Made by a program: the position numbers and the translations under genes. A stretch of DNA of 64,000 nucleotides from Pusillimonas sp. T2 (GTDB taxonomy: Bacteria; Pseudomonadota; Gammaproteobacteria; Burkholderiales; Burkholderiaceae_B): contig NZ_NIQA01000002.1 of the NCBI RefSeq assembly GCF_002236805.1, positions 1-64,000 on the forward strand, in the 5' to 3' direction. The notes under the pieces were generated by a model. That model was not told the DNA's origin. It saw only the letters and a program-made list of their open reading frames with translations, and did no database searches. Below, one piece after another: positions 55,867-64,000 of the stretch. The stretch's first letter is position 1, and every line of letters begins with the position of its first letter.

Positions 55867-55889
55867 GACTTTGAGTGTTTTCTCAAGTC
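55867..55889. promoter_or_regulatory. Inverted repeat upstream of dctP
   Basis: GACTTTGAG and CTCAAGTC, separated by 6 bases (TGTTTT), form an imperfect inverted repeat about 21 bases upstream of the dctP start. It could be a repressor or activator site for the TRAP operon; no known consensus matches. Confidence 0.3.
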
Positions 55890-56048
55890 TTGCACACTGC
55901 GGGACAAATGAACACTAGGGGTTGCCCCATGAAGTGAAAAGTCAGGCGGACTGTCTTGTTGCAAAACATTGTCACGTTAAATTCGGGCAAAAATACCGTT
56001 TGTGGCAACATCACCCGCTATCATGTGTGCACACTGACTGCGAGTGAT

Positions 56049-57503
56049 ATGCCTGCCCCTGACCGCCCCCTTGCTTTTGTCGACATTGAAACAACCGGTG
56101 CAACTGCAACCCGAGATCGGGTAACAGAGGTTGCCGTGATTACATGGGACGGTGTTGACACCACTACATGGTCGCAACTGGTCAACCCCGAAACCCGTAT
56201 TCCGGATTTAATCACGTCGATAACGGGCATCGACAACCTCATGGTTGGCGACGCACCGCGTTTTGCAGACATCGCCCACGACCTGGCGGCCCGACTACAA
56301 GGCCACGTTTTCATTGCTCACAATGCACGCTTTGACTACGCATTTTTAAAAAACGAATTTCGCCGCGTCGGCATTGATTTTCGGGCCCCGGTGCTTTGCA
56401 CAGTAAAGTATTCGCGTCGCCTGTTCCCAGAGCACCACAAACACAGTCTCGACGTCCTCATCGAACGTCATGGACTTAAAGTTAGCCAGCGCCACCGTGC
56501 CTTGGGCGATGCACAAGCCATTTTTGATTTCTGGCGCCTGACCGAAGCACAGTTTGCGACTGACCACCTGGAGTCTGTGCGCAAAGCCTTGCTGTCTCGT
56601 CCGGCACTACCCAGTCATATCGACCCCGATCTGATCGACAGCACTCCCGACCGTCATGGCGTTTACCTGTTCTATGGCGAAAACGACTTGCCCATTTACG
56701 TGGGCAAGGCCAACCGGCTACGTCAGCGTGTGTTGTCGCACTTTTCCGCCGACCATGCCATCGCCAAAGAGCTGACCTTGTCGCAGCAAGCCCGCCATAT
56801 TGAATGGCAGGAATGCGCTGGCGAGATTGATGCCCTCATTACCGAAGCACGGCTGGTCAAAACGCTACAACCTACACTCAACCGGCAATTGCGACGCAAC
56901 CGGGAACTATGCTCGTGGCTGGTACCCGCCGAAAGCTTTGATCAGCACGCGCCCCGCCTGGTGTACGGCCGAGATCTTGACCGAGGGCACCAGCCCAACT
57001 TATTCGGACTGTTCAACTCGGGCGCCGAAGCAAAAAAAACATTGAACGCTATTGTTAAAGAAGCCGGCCTGTGCCCCGTGGTGCTGGGCCTTGAAAAAGG
57101 CGCTGAAGGCAAACCCTGCTTTGCCCGACAGCTAAAGCGCTGCCGCGGCGCGTGTTGCGGCGAAGAGTCGGCCTCGCAGCATTATGTGCGGCTATTGGAT
57201 GCCCTGGCTGGCTTGCGGGTTAAGTCCTGGCCCTTTGAAGGGCCTGCCATTTTGCGGGAAGGCAATGCGGTTCATGTCATTGACGGCTGGTGTCATTTAG
57301 GCACAGCCCGCTCTGACGAAGAACTACGGGCCTGCCTGAGCAACGGCCGACCAGGCTTTGACCGCGACACCTACCGGATTTTGATCAAGCACCAAGCGAA
57401 AATGCAGCGCTTGCCAGCTGCATTCGAATCTGAACTAGCTGACGCCGCAACATTTCTTGAGAACATGAATGAACAAGTTAGCAACCGAGGCCGAAGCTTC
57501 TAG
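56049..57503 (+). CDS. DnaQ-type exonuclease fused to a GIY-YIG nuclease domain (Cho-like)
   Basis: A 484-residue fusion. Residues about 8-175 are a DEDDh 3'-5' exonuclease with Exo I FVDIETTGA, Exo II HNARFDYAFLKNEF and Exo III HRALGDAQA. Residues about 195-290 are a GIY-YIG endonuclease domain of the UvrC type: GVYLFYGENDLPIYVGKANRLRQRV and EIDALITEARLVKTLQPTLN. A cysteine-containing C-terminal part follows (CRGACCGEES). Cho/UvrC-type domains cut on the 3' side of DNA lesions; a role in nucleotide excision repair is inferred. I chose the ATG at 56049. It ends 3 bases before the convergent acyltransferase gene. Confidence 0.9.
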   Translation: MPAPDRPLAFVDIETTGATATRDRVTEVAVITWDGVDTTTWSQLVNPETRIPDLITSITGIDNLMVGDAPRFADIAHDLAARLQGHVFIAHNARFDYAFLKNEFRRVGIDFRAPVLCTVKYSRRLFPEHHKHSLDVLIERHGLKVSQRHRALGDAQAIFDFWRLTEAQFATDHLESVRKALLSRPALPSHIDPDLIDSTPDRHGVYLFYGENDLPIYVGKANRLRQRVLSHFSADHAIAKELTLSQQARHIEWQECAGEIDALITEARLVKTLQPTLNRQLRRNRELCSWLVPAESFDQHAPRLVYGRDLDRGHQPNLFGLFNSGAEAKKTLNAIVKEAGLCPVVLGLEKGAEGKPCFARQLKRCRGACCGEESASQHYVRLLDALAGLRVKSWPFEGPAILREGNAVHVIDGWCHLGTARSDEELRACLSNGRPGFDRDTYRILIKHQAKMQRLPAAFESELADAATFLENMNEQVSNRGRSF

Positions 57504-57506
57504 TGC

Positions 57507-58388
57507 TTACAAGTAAACGGAAGGCTCAGCGTCAGGGCGTCGCTTAAACCTGCGATGCACCCAATAGTATTGTTCTGGTATCCGTCTGATTTGTTCTTCA
57601 AGAAACTGATTGGTGGTTATCGCGTCGGCTTTGTCGTCCCCGCTGGGGTAGTTTTGCAAGGGTTCAAAGATTTTCAGTGCATAGCCCTGGTAATCGGGCC
57701 GCACCTCGGTCACAAACGGGACCACGCGGGCACCGCTGATCTTGGCCAGACGGGAAACCGCCGTCAGGGTGCAGGTTTGAATGCCAAAGAAGGGAACAAA
57801 TACCGAGTCTCGCAGGCCAAAATCCATATCGGCGGCAAGCATAATAGGCTTGCCTGTTTTCAAAACGCTCAGGGTTTGGCGGGCACTGGCACTGCGGGGT
57901 AGCATCACAGTTCCAAACCGCGATCGTTGCGTATAGGCAATTGTTTCCATCGCCTTGTTTGACATAGGCGTGTACAGCGAAGCCACGCCGTGCAAGATGG
58001 AGTAATACATACAGCCGGCTTCAATCGCGGCAAAATGAAAGCCCAGAAAAATTGTGGGTTGTTCGTAACTGTCCGCCAGTTCAATGGCGCTTTCCAGTGT
58101 GCTCAGGTCAAGCAGCGTCTGTCCCCTGCCATACCATTGCACGCCGCGCTCAAGGTAGCTGCGAATCACGTGCTGGAAAGTCGCCCTTCCCAAAGTATCC
58201 AGTTCCTGTTCGCTTTTTTCCGGAAAGCACAGCCGAAGATTGGTTTGCAGGATGCGTTTGCGTTTTCCGGGGAGGCGGTAAAGCAGGGAGCCCAGAGCGT
58301 GCCCCGTTCTTGCGACCCATCGGTAGGGCAGGCTGGCTAGCAGCCGCAACAGGCCGGAAATAAGTACGTGCTGGATTTTTTCACTCAA
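57507..58388 (-). CDS. Lipid A biosynthesis (Kdo)2-lipid IVA acyltransferase, LpxL/HtrB family
   Basis: A 293-residue inner-membrane-associated acyltransferase that adds a secondary acyl chain to lipid A. An N-terminal hydrophobic helix (about residues 8-28) precedes the lysophospholipid acyltransferase domain. The catalytic HX4E motif is HFAAIE at about residue 118, and the later sequences ARVVPFVTEVRPDYQGY and PEQYYWVHRRFKRRP close the protein as in HtrB. Whether it is the laurate or myristate enzyme cannot be read. The start appears to be TTG at 58388, with only a weak ribosome binding site, so the first residues are uncertain. Confidence 0.88.
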   Translation of the reverse strand: MSEKIQHVLISGLLRLLASLPYRWVARTGHALGSLLYRLPGKRKRILQTNLRLCFPEKSEQELDTLGRATFQHVIRSYLERGVQWYGRGQTLLDLSTLESAIELADSYEQPTIFLGFHFAAIEAGCMYYSILHGVASLYTPMSNKAMETIAYTQRSRFGTVMLPRSASARQTLSVLKTGKPIMLAADMDFGLRDSVFVPFFGIQTCTLTAVSRLAKISGARVVPFVTEVRPDYQGYALKIFEPLQNYPSGDDKADAITTNQFLEEQIRRIPEQYYWVHRRFKRRPDAEPSVYL

Positions 58389-58505
58389 GACGGGTGCTCA
58401 GGAAGGTATACCGGGTGGTTTATCCCGGGTGAAGTATGACCTGACAGGATACAGGATGAATGTGTCATCGCTGCATAGCGTAGGCCCACCCATGCGTAAT
58501 ATCAG

Positions 58506-58541
58506 AAAAAAAGTCCCGTAAGATCTTACTCTTACGGGACT
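58506..58541 (-). terminator. Intrinsic terminator after ychF
   Basis: On the minus strand AGTCCCGTAAGA pairs with TCTTACGGGACT around a short loop and is followed by TTTTTTT. It ends the pth-CPBP-ychF transcript. Confidence 0.9.
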
Positions 58542-58580
58542 ATGCTTATCTAAGCAAATTCGTGAAAATTTAACTCCGGT

Positions 58581-59672
58581 TCAGACGTTGAACAAGAAGT
58601 TCAACACATCCCCGTCTTTGACCACATACTCTTTGCCTTCGGCCCGCATTTTGCCGGCTTCTTTGGCGCCTTGCTCGCCCTTGTGGGCGATATAGTCTTC
58701 ATAGGCAATGGTTTGGGCACGAATAAAGCCGCGCTCGAAGTCAGTGTGAATGACACCGGCGGCTTGCGGCGCGGTATCGCCAATATGGATCGTCCAGGCG
58801 CGGACTTCTTTGACACCGGCGGTGAAGTAAGTTTGCAAACCCAGCAACCGGAAACCGGCGCGAATCACGCGGTTCAGGCCGGGCTCGTCCATACCCATGT
58901 CGGCCAAAAACACGTTGCGGTCTTCATCGTCGAGGTCGGCGATTTCGGCTTCGACAGCAGCACATACGGCCACAACGGGCGCGTTTTCGGCCTTGGCGTA
59001 CTCTTGCACGGCTGCCAGGTGCGGGTTGTTTTCGAACCCGCTTTCGATAACGTTGGCAACGTACATGCTGGGCTTGGCCGTAATAAAACACAGAGGCTTA
59101 AGCAAAGCCAGGTCGTCGGCATCGAGACCCAAAGACCGGATGGGTCGGGCTTCGTTAAGCGCCGGAATAACCTTTTCAAGCAGGGCCACCATTTTGATGG
59201 CTTCTTTGTCGCCTGCACGCGCCGTTTTCTGGTGACGCAGCAACGCCTTTTCGGCAGCCGTCAGGTCGGCAAGCGCCAATTCAGTGTTGATGACTTCGAT
59301 GTCGGAAATTGGGTCGACGCGCCCTGCAACGTGAATGACGTTTTCGTCTTCGAAACAGCGCACGACGTGCACAATGGCATCGGTTTCGCGGATGTTGGCC
59401 AAGAACTGATTACCCAACCCCTCGCCCTTAGATGCCCCGGCCACCAAACCCGCAATGTCTACGAACTCGACGACAGCCGGCAACACGCGTTCGGGCTTGA
59501 CGATTTCGGCCAAAGCATCGAGACGTGGATCGGGCACTTCGACCACGCCGACGTTGGGCTCGATGGTGCAGAACGGGTAGTTCTCGGCGGCAATGCCTGC
59601 TTTGGTGAGCGCATTGAAAAGAGTAGATTTACCAACGTTGGGCAAACCAACGATGCCACATTGCAAAGCCAT
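58581..59672 (-). CDS. ychF: Redox-regulated ATPase YchF (OLA1 family)
   Basis: A 363-residue Obg-like P-loop NTPase that binds ribosomes and prefers ATP over GTP. The N-terminal G domain has [14 protein letters not shown] (residues 8-21), [24 protein letters not shown], and the NxxE-type G4 region; a central coiled-coil insert (about 125-200) separates it from the C-terminal TGS domain that ends [18 protein letters not shown]. Length is exact for the family. It lies 35 bases after the CPBP protease gene, and the order pth-ychF is conserved widely. Confidence 0.97.
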   Translation of the reverse strand: MALQCGIVGLPNVGKSTLFNALTKAGIAAENYPFCTIEPNVGVVEVPDPRLDALAEIVKPERVLPAVVEFVDIAGLVAGASKGEGLGNQFLANIRETDAIVHVVRCFEDENVIHVAGRVDPISDIEVINTELALADLTAAEKALLRHQKTARAGDKEAIKMVALLEKVIPALNEARPIRSLGLDADDLALLKPLCFITAKPSMYVANVIESGFENNPHLAAVQEYAKAENAPVVAVCAAVEAEIADLDDEDRNVFLADMGMDEPGLNRVIRAGFRLLGLQTYFTAGVKEVRAWTIHIGDTAPQAAGVIHTDFERGFIRAQTIAYEDYIAHKGEQGAKEAGKMRAEGKEYVVKDGDVLNFLFNV

Positions 59673-59707
59673 GAGTATCCTGAAATTTGAACAATAAAAG
59701 GGCTATT

Positions 59708-60481
59708 TTAACTTGGCTGCCCCGAGACCGACGACAAGATCAGCCATATCACGAGGAGCGGACCTGCATTGAATATGGCATGTAGCGCAACCGCTGCCCC
59801 AAACCCACGGCGTACGCGGATCCAGGCCAAAACCAGGCCGGTCAGCCACTGTGGCAAAACCAACATGGGCATGACCCATAAGGGTGTTGCGTTGTACGAA
59901 AAATTACCCAGATGAATCGCGGCAAATGCCAGGCAAGACAAATGAATAACCCAGAAAAATACAGCGCGATACTTTTTTCGACGATGCCACATCCCGGCTG
60001 AAAACCGGGCTGTGGCACGCGCGTTAACCGGCCACCAAGCGGCCAGCAACACCAGTGCAACCAAGGCGATGGTTAACGCTTGCGGCCCGACAAACAAGGC
60101 ACACAATGCGGCGGGCAATAGCCACCACAACTGCCAAAGGCGGCGCAGCCCGTAACGAAACACCAGCTCTTCGACCAGGGGTGCCCACAACACGGCTTGA
60201 AGCCACGGAATGCTGTCGAGCCGAAGACGGTGCTCGGCACCCCCTAAACCAGCGGCAGCGACGGCAATTGGCCCGAGCACCAACATGTTTAACAACCACA
60301 ACAAACCGGCCCACTGAAACAGTCGTCCGATACGCAAACTTGGAAACCAGTCTTCGACCCAGCCGTCACGGGCGTGACGCCCAGGCAGTCGACCGAAATC
60401 GGGACGGCGCACAAAACGCACAAAGTCACGGAATTCGGTGCCGAAATCAGGCCAACCGTCTGCGACAGATGGCCTAGCCAC
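59708..60481 (-). CDS. CPBP-family intramembrane glutamic endopeptidase
   Basis: A 257-residue integral membrane protein. After a hydrophilic 50-residue N-terminus there are six or more hydrophobic helices. The CPBP (CAAX protease and bacteriocin-processing) motifs are present: EELVFRYG (about residue 106), the EExxxR first motif, and an [10 protein letters not shown] second motif with FxxxH, then [12 protein letters not shown] as third motif. Substrate unknown; relatives process prenylated proteins or bacteriocins, or act in immunity. It starts at a GTG overlapping the pth stop by 8 bases, so it is translated with pth. Confidence 0.85.
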   Translation of the reverse strand: MARPSVADGWPDFGTEFRDFVRFVRRPDFGRLPGRHARDGWVEDWFPSLRIGRLFQWAGLLWLLNMLVLGPIAVAAAGLGGAEHRLRLDSIPWLQAVLWAPLVEELVFRYGLRRLWQLWWLLPAALCALFVGPQALTIALVALVLLAAWWPVNARATARFSAGMWHRRKKYRAVFFWVIHLSCLAFAAIHLGNFSYNATPLWVMPMLVLPQWLTGLVLAWIRVRRGFGAAVALHAIFNAGPLLVIWLILSSVSGQPS

Positions 60482-61070
60482 TGTTGGCCTCGTGCAATTG
60501 GTTCATGGCTTGCGGATATCGACCTTCGAGGAGCGCCGGCATGACGGCACGACAACGTTCTAGCGATTGCTCGATTTGATCGAGCTCTTCGCGACGCGGC
60601 GCATTAAGCACAAACGCCGCGACCTGCTGCGCCAAACCCAATGTGCGCGGGTGACCGATACCAATACGCAAGCGCCAGAAATCGGCACTACCAAAGACAG
60701 CCTGGATATCGCGCAGGCCATTATGGCCGGCATGCCCACCACCCTGCTTAAGCTTGACACTGCCCGGCATCAGATCGAGCTCGTCGTGCAAGACCAGCAC
60801 TTCGGGAGGAGTAAGTTTATAAAACCGCATAAGTGCACCGGCAGCCTGCCCGGAGCGGTTCATGAAGGTGGTTGGCTTGGCTACGATAACCTGCTCACCC
60901 GCCACCCTCGCCTTGGCCACCCAGGCAAAGAAAGCTTTCTCGAGTGTAAAACTGGCACGAAAATCATCGGCCAGTTGGTCGGCCAACCAGAAACCGGCGT
61001 TATGACGCGTTTTCTCGTATTCGGCTCCGGGGTTACCCAGGCCGATAATCAGGCGAATCGGAGGCTTCAT
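60474..61070 (-). CDS. pth: Peptidyl-tRNA hydrolase
   Basis: Releases tRNA from peptidyl-tRNAs that drop off the ribosome; essential in bacteria. The 198-residue protein opens [24 protein letters not shown], with catalytic His and Asn. It then shows [24 protein letters not shown] and [16 protein letters not shown] chose the ATG at 61070 (MKPPIRL); four more residues would come from an upstream codon. It is separated from rplY by a terminator and overlaps the CPBP gene downstream by 8 bases. Confidence 0.97.
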   Translation of the reverse strand: MKPPIRLIIGLGNPGAEYEKTRHNAGFWLADQLADDFRASFTLEKAFFAWVAKARVAGEQVIVAKPTTFMNRSGQAAGALMRFYKLTPPEVLVLHDELDLMPGSVKLKQGGGHAGHNGLRDIQAVFGSADFWRLRIGIGHPRTLGLAQQVAAFVLNAPRREELDQIEQSLERCRAVMPALLEGRYPQAMNQLHEANSG

Positions 61071-61104
61071 TGCTGCCAACAAAAAGTATAAAGGGGCTAT
61101 CGTA

Positions 61105-61143
61105 AAACAAAACCCCTGGCGGACAACCGTCAGGGGTTTTTTT
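61105..61143. terminator. Intrinsic terminator between rplY and pth
   Basis: AACCCCTG and CAGGGGTT pair around a loop of about 12 bases that can itself pair partly (GCGG/CCGT), with A and T runs on both sides. It ends rplY on the minus strand and could work in either direction. Confidence 0.82.
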
Positions 61144-61189
61144 GCACCCGGTGACTACGCACACGGGTACGACACAACAGTGCAAGCGA

Positions 61190-61780
61190 TTACTCGGCTG
61201 CAGCTTCGCCAGCTGCACCACCCTTGACCATGGCAACAGCCAAAGCGGGGTTGGCATCGCCACCGTGAGCAACAAACGTTACACCTTTAGGCAGTGTAAT
61301 GTCGGCCAGGTGAACAGTTTCGCCGGCAATCATTTTGCCCAGGTCAACTTCGATGAACTGGGGCAGGTTGCCTGGCAGGCAGCTGATTTCGAGCTCGTTC
61401 ATGACTTGGCTGATGAGCGCACCACCCAGTTTGACCGCAGGCGATGCATCGCCGTTGATGAAGTGCAGAGGCACTTTAGTGTGGATGATGTGGCTGGCAT
61501 CGACGCGCTGGAAGTCGACGTGCAGGACCAACTGCTTGAAGGGGTGCCATTGCACAGCACGCAGCAAAACTTTTTGCGATTTGCCTTCGAGGTCCATTTC
61601 GAGAATCGACGCGTGGAATTCTTCTTTACGAAGTGCGTGATAGATTTCGTTGTGATCGAGCTCGATGTTGATAGGGGCCTCGGGGCCGCCGTAAACAATG
61701 GCTGGAACACGACCGGCGTTGCGCAGGCGGCGGCTCGCACTCGTACCTTGGACGCTACGCAAAGTGGCATTAAATTTCAT
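61190..61780 (-). CDS. rplY: 50S ribosomal protein L25/general stress protein Ctc
   Basis: Binds 5S rRNA in the large subunit. The 196-residue protein is the long (Ctc/TL5) form: the L25 domain at residues 1-95 (KFNATLRSVQGTSASRRLRNAG, VPAIVYGG, DFQRVDASHIIHTKVPLHF) and the C-terminal TL5 domain to the end (INGDASPAVKLGGALISQVMNELEISCLP). The ATG at 61780 fits the family; the upstream frame is untranslated. It follows prs after about 100 bases containing a hairpin. Confidence 0.97.
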   Translation of the reverse strand: MKFNATLRSVQGTSASRRLRNAGRVPAIVYGGPEAPINIELDHNEIYHALRKEEFHASILEMDLEGKSQKVLLRAVQWHPFKQLVLHVDFQRVDASHIIHTKVPLHFINGDASPAVKLGGALISQVMNELEISCLPGNLPQFIEVDLGKMIAGETVHLADITLPKGVTFVAHGGDANPALAVAMVKGGAAGEAAAE

Positions 61781-61817
61781 GGATAAAGCTCCGGAATAAA
61801 GGGCACTACGCCCCGTT

Positions 61818-61840
61818 AAAAAACAGCCATGAAGGCTGCA
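61818..61840 (-). terminator. Hairpin with T run after prs
   Basis: On the minus strand CAGCC pairs with GGCTG around TTCAT and is followed by TTTTTT. A second, larger GC hairpin (about 61846-61879) lies just before it. Probably a partial terminator between prs and rplY. Confidence 0.5.
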
Positions 61841-61884
61841 GTTACCTGCGGGCTGCCGCGACCAGCAAACCCGCAGTAAAAAAT

Positions 61885-62835
61885 TTAATCGACAAACAAC
61901 GAACTGACCGATTCGGCGTTTGAAATACGCAGAATGGTTTCGCCCAGCAACGACGCGCACGACAGCTGACGGATTTTGCCGCAATTGCGGGCGGCTTCAG
62001 ACAGCGGGATGGTGTCGGTGACGACAAGTTCGTCGAGATCGGACGACGTGATGCGCTCGACGGCCTGACCGGACAAAACCGGGTGGGTACAGTAAGCATA
62101 TACGCCCAACGCACCACGCTCTTTAAGCGCTTGCGCTGCTTTGCAAAGCGTACCGGCGGTATCAACCATGTCGTCCATGATGATGCAGGTACGGCCTTCG
62201 ATTTCGCCAATGATGTTCATGACTTCGGACACATTGGCACGCGGACGACGCTTGTCAATAATGGCAAGGTCGGCCTCGAGTTGCTTGGCCAGTGCACGAG
62301 CACGCACCACGCCACCAATATCGGGCGAAACAACAACGACATCTTTATAGTTACGACGCCAGATATCGCCCAACAAAATGGGGCCGGCGTAGACGTTGTC
62401 GACGGGGATATCGAAAAAACCCTGAATTTGGTCGGCGTGCAGATCCATGGTCATGACGCGATCGACACCCACAACCTGAAGCATGTTAGCTACGACCTTG
62501 GCCGAAATTGACACACGCGCAGAGCGCGGGCGGCGGTCTTGGCGCGCATAACCAAAATACGGCAGCGCTGCCGTAATACGGCCGGCGGAAGCACGACGCA
62601 GAGCATCGACCATGACCATGATTTCCATGAGGTTGTCGTTCGTGGGTGCGCACGTAGGCTGCAACACGAAAACATCTTTACCCCGGACATTTTCATTGAT
62701 TTCAACCATGACTTCGCCGTCGGAGAACCGGCCTACTGTCATTTTCCCGAGGGACATGTCGAGGTGGTTGACGACGTCGACGGCAAGGCGAGGATTAGCC
62801 GTGCCGGTAAAAATCATGAATCTGTCTTGTGCCAT
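61885..62835 (-). CDS. prs: Ribose-phosphate pyrophosphokinase
   Basis: Makes phosphoribosyl pyrophosphate from ribose 5-phosphate and ATP for purine, pyrimidine, histidine, tryptophan and NAD synthesis. The 316-residue protein begins [17 protein letters not shown] and has [34 protein letters not shown] and the PRPP-binding [18 protein letters not shown]. The ATG at 62835 is the family start; an upstream frame extension has none of these features. In the same direction as tRNA-Gln and ispE; the ispE-tRNA-prs-rplY-pth order is common in this group. Confidence 0.98.
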   Translation of the reverse strand: MAQDRFMIFTGTANPRLAVDVVNHLDMSLGKMTVGRFSDGEVMVEINENVRGKDVFVLQPTCAPTNDNLMEIMVMVDALRRASAGRITAALPYFGYARQDRRPRSARVSISAKVVANMLQVVGVDRVMTMDLHADQIQGFFDIPVDNVYAGPILLGDIWRRNYKDVVVVSPDIGGVVRARALAKQLEADLAIIDKRRPRANVSEVMNIIGEIEGRTCIIMDDMVDTAGTLCKAAQALKERGALGVYAYCTHPVLSGQAVERITSSDLDELVVTDTIPLSEAARNCGKIRQLSCASLLGETILRISNAESVSSLFVD

Positions 62836-62872
62836 GATGGATGGGAGGTAGTTGCGAAGCGTTAAATAACAA

Positions 62873-62920
62873 AAGCTGTTGACCCGCACACCCTTTTTTA
62901 TGGGGCCGACTCAACAGCTT
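62873..62920 (-). terminator. Hairpin between tRNA-Gln and prs
   Basis: AAGCTGTTGA (62873-62882) and TCAACAGCTT (62911-62920) are perfect 10-base arms. On the minus strand the stem is followed by TTTGTTATTT. It probably terminates the tRNA transcript before the prs promoter. Confidence 0.65.
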
Positions 62921-62961
62921 GTATTAACTGCAAGCCTTTGAAAGGCTTTACACCAAATTTT

Positions 62962-63038
62962 TGGCTGGGGAAGAAGGATTCGAACCTTCGCATGCTGGAA
63001 TCAAAATCCAGTGCCTTAACCAGCTTGGCGATTCCCCA
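62962..63038 (-). tRNA. tRNA-Gln, anticodon TTG
   Basis: On the minus strand a complete cloverleaf of 77 bases including an encoded CCA. The acceptor stem is TGGGGAA/TTCCCCA, the D arm GCC/GGC, the anticodon stem CTGGA/TCCAG around loop TTTTGAT (anticodon TTG, reading CAA), and the T arm GAAGG TTCGAAT CCTTC. It lies between ispE and prs, a conserved location. Confidence 0.97.
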
Positions 63039-63048
63039 CCTGACTGTT

Positions 63049-63999
63049 TTACCAGTTGTACAACGGGTGATTAGCTAACCCGGGGCATACCCAAGTACTA
63101 TTCACTGCCGCTGTGCTGCCGTTTTCATAGCACGCTATTTTACCGACAATTTTTTTCTGAAAGGCTTCGGCCTGGCTTAATGTTACAAACTCGACAAAAA
63201 GACAAGCGCCTGATCCTGTCATTCGTGGTGTTACCCCAAGGCTTTCGATAAAGCGGCTGGCATTTTGTACCGCCGGGTACTTTCCAAAAACAACGGGCTG
63301 CAAATCGTTTCGACCAAATAAAGCGTTGTTTGCATTACTGCCAACCTTCTTTTTTTGCTCAACCGATTCTTGCCAATCAGTAAAGACCGTTATTTTGACG
63401 TAATTTGTATTCCTTGTCAAATCGGGCGACGAAAAAATTCCTGCGGTGGGCACAGACTGCGTCGGTTGCACAACAACATAAGCCCGGTCAGGCATGGGCA
63501 CCGGGCTAAGAACTTCGCCTATGCCTTCGGCAAACGCTGGCTGCCCAAAAATAAAAACAGGCACGTCGGCCCCCAGGGGCAACGCAAGCTGCATGAGTTG
63601 GTGACGGGTCAAGCCGGTACCCCACAACCGGTTAAGCGCAATGAGCGTACTTGCCGCGTCGCTAGAGCCCCCGCCCAAACCGCCCCCTGACGGAATATTT
63701 TTTCTGTAGCTGATCTGTGCACCAAATGAAGTACCCGATGCCTTTTGCAAAGCCATCGCGGCCTTAACCACCAGATCATCTTCGGGCGCAATGCCCGGAA
63801 AGGTGGTTTCACATACGATGCGACCATCGGTACGCAGATCGAAATCGAGGTAATCGTACAGACCGATAAAACGAAAGACGGTTTGCAGAAGATGATAGCC
63901 GTCGGGACGACGCCCCACCACATGCAGAAAGAGGTTTAACTTAGCGGGGGCCGGTACGTCGTATAACGCTGTGACACCAGGCGCGGGGGCTTGCAACAC
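63049..63999 (-). CDS. ispE: 4-diphosphocytidyl-2-C-methyl-D-erythritol kinase IspE (N-terminus at window edge)
   Basis: GHMP kinase of the non-mevalonate isoprenoid pathway. Residues shown include YDVPAPAKLNLFLHVVGRR at the start, the ATP motif PSGGGLGGGSSDAAS at about residue 105, and the third motif MTGSGACLFVEF at about residue 260. The last 30 residues end NHPLYNW, as in related species. The first codon inside the window is GTG at 63999. The frame is open to the edge, and the true start could be this codon or one just outside, so the N-terminus is not certain. It is followed by tRNA-Gln after 10 bases. Confidence 0.93.
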   Translation of the reverse strand: MLQAPAPGVTALYDVPAPAKLNLFLHVVGRRPDGYHLLQTVFRFIGLYDYLDFDLRTDGRIVCETTFPGIAPEDDLVVKAAMALQKASGTSFGAQISYRKNIPSGGGLGGGSSDAASTLIALNRLWGTGLTRHQLMQLALPLGADVPVFIFGQPAFAEGIGEVLSPVPMPDRAYVVVQPTQSVPTAGIFSSPDLTRNTNYVKITVFTDWQESVEQKKKVGSNANNALFGRNDLQPVVFGKYPAVQNASRFIESLGVTPRMTGSGACLFVEFVTLSQAEAFQKKIVGKIACYENGSTAAVNSTWVCPGLANHPLYNW

Positions 64000-64000
64000 C

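Noticed and set aside
58671-59690. 339-residue open frame opposite ychF
   Set aside because: Fully covered by ychF on the other strand, with no recognisable domain; a codon-bias artefact.

Overview
The window looks like chromosomal core sequence from a betaproteobacterium of the order Burkholderiales, most likely family Alcaligenaceae (relatives of Bordetella, Pusillimonas and Advenella). This rests on protein character and gene order: zapB-like/zapA/6S RNA, proS-ybgC-tolQRAB-pal-cpoB, ribB-ribH-nusB-thiL-pgpA-cinA, and ispE/tRNA-Gln/prs/rplY/pth/ychF. The genus cannot be settled by eye. Coding density is high. I saw no insertion sequence, prophage, CRISPR array or rRNA operon, and one tRNA (Gln, TTG). 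Nearly every gene belongs to a recognisable family.

Layout. 1-194: no gene seen. 195-5609: methionine sulfoxide reductase, a small cytochrome c, lgt, a SIMPL-domain protein, 6S RNA, zapA and a coiled-coil partner, a beta-hydroxyacid dehydrogenase and rppH. 5676-12794: proS, ybgC and the Tol-Pal envelope system. 12808-18712: a hydrolase, a periplasmic copper chaperone, a chemoreceptor with a probable flagellar sigma-28 promoter, a DUF2061 membrane protein behind a Fur-like box, serine acetyltransferase and a TorF-type porin. 18866-21431: alkB, the flavohaemoprotein hmp and its likely repressor nsrR, both with NsrR-like palindromes. 21568-26412: purT, a mechanosensitive channel behind a stem-loop that buries its ribosome binding site, and a large periplasmic-sensing diguanylate cyclase. 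26556-33517: metal-related and accessory genes, namely a TonB-dependent receptor with a Fur-like box, an MFS transporter, Hsp15, DUF2165, a VIT/CCC1-type transporter and a ferric-reductase-like flavocytochrome. 33599-35705: groES-groEL with a perfect CIRCE operator. 35733-41255: dgkA, pyrF, and on the other strand ribB(X)-ribH-nusB-thiL-pgpA-cinA. 41423-48883: a CYTH-CHAD protein, ftsY, rsmD, coaD, a ferredoxin, a stand-alone MOSC N-terminal barrel protein and an AsmA protein. 49085-55845: metY, an NDUFA9-like epimerase, an AraC regulator divergent from a dihydroxyacetophenone-dioxygenase-like cupin, and a TRAP transporter. 56049-63999: an exonuclease/GIY-YIG fusion, a lipid A acyltransferase, ychF, a CPBP membrane protease, pth, rplY, prs, tRNA-Gln and ispE, which runs into the right edge.

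How the parts work together. Much of the window is envelope maintenance (Tol-Pal, Lgt, LpxL-like, AsmA, DgkA, PgpA, Pth-linked CPBP protease), translation and protein folding (ProS, Pth, L25, Hsp15, GroESL, FtsY), and riboflavin, thiamine, pyrimidine, purine, CoA, isoprenoid and sulfur amino acid metabolism. Regulation readable from the DNA includes CIRCE (HrcA), two NsrR-like sites, two Fur-like sites, a FliA-like promoter and several intrinsic terminators.

I did not find a clearly new multi-gene defence or mobile system. The best leads are the VIT-transporter/ferric-reductase pair, the Fur-box DUF2061 gene, the mscS leader stem-loop, the stand-alone MOSC barrel coupled to AsmA, and the cupin/AraC/TRAP locus. 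All functional statements come from reading motifs and context; no database search was run.
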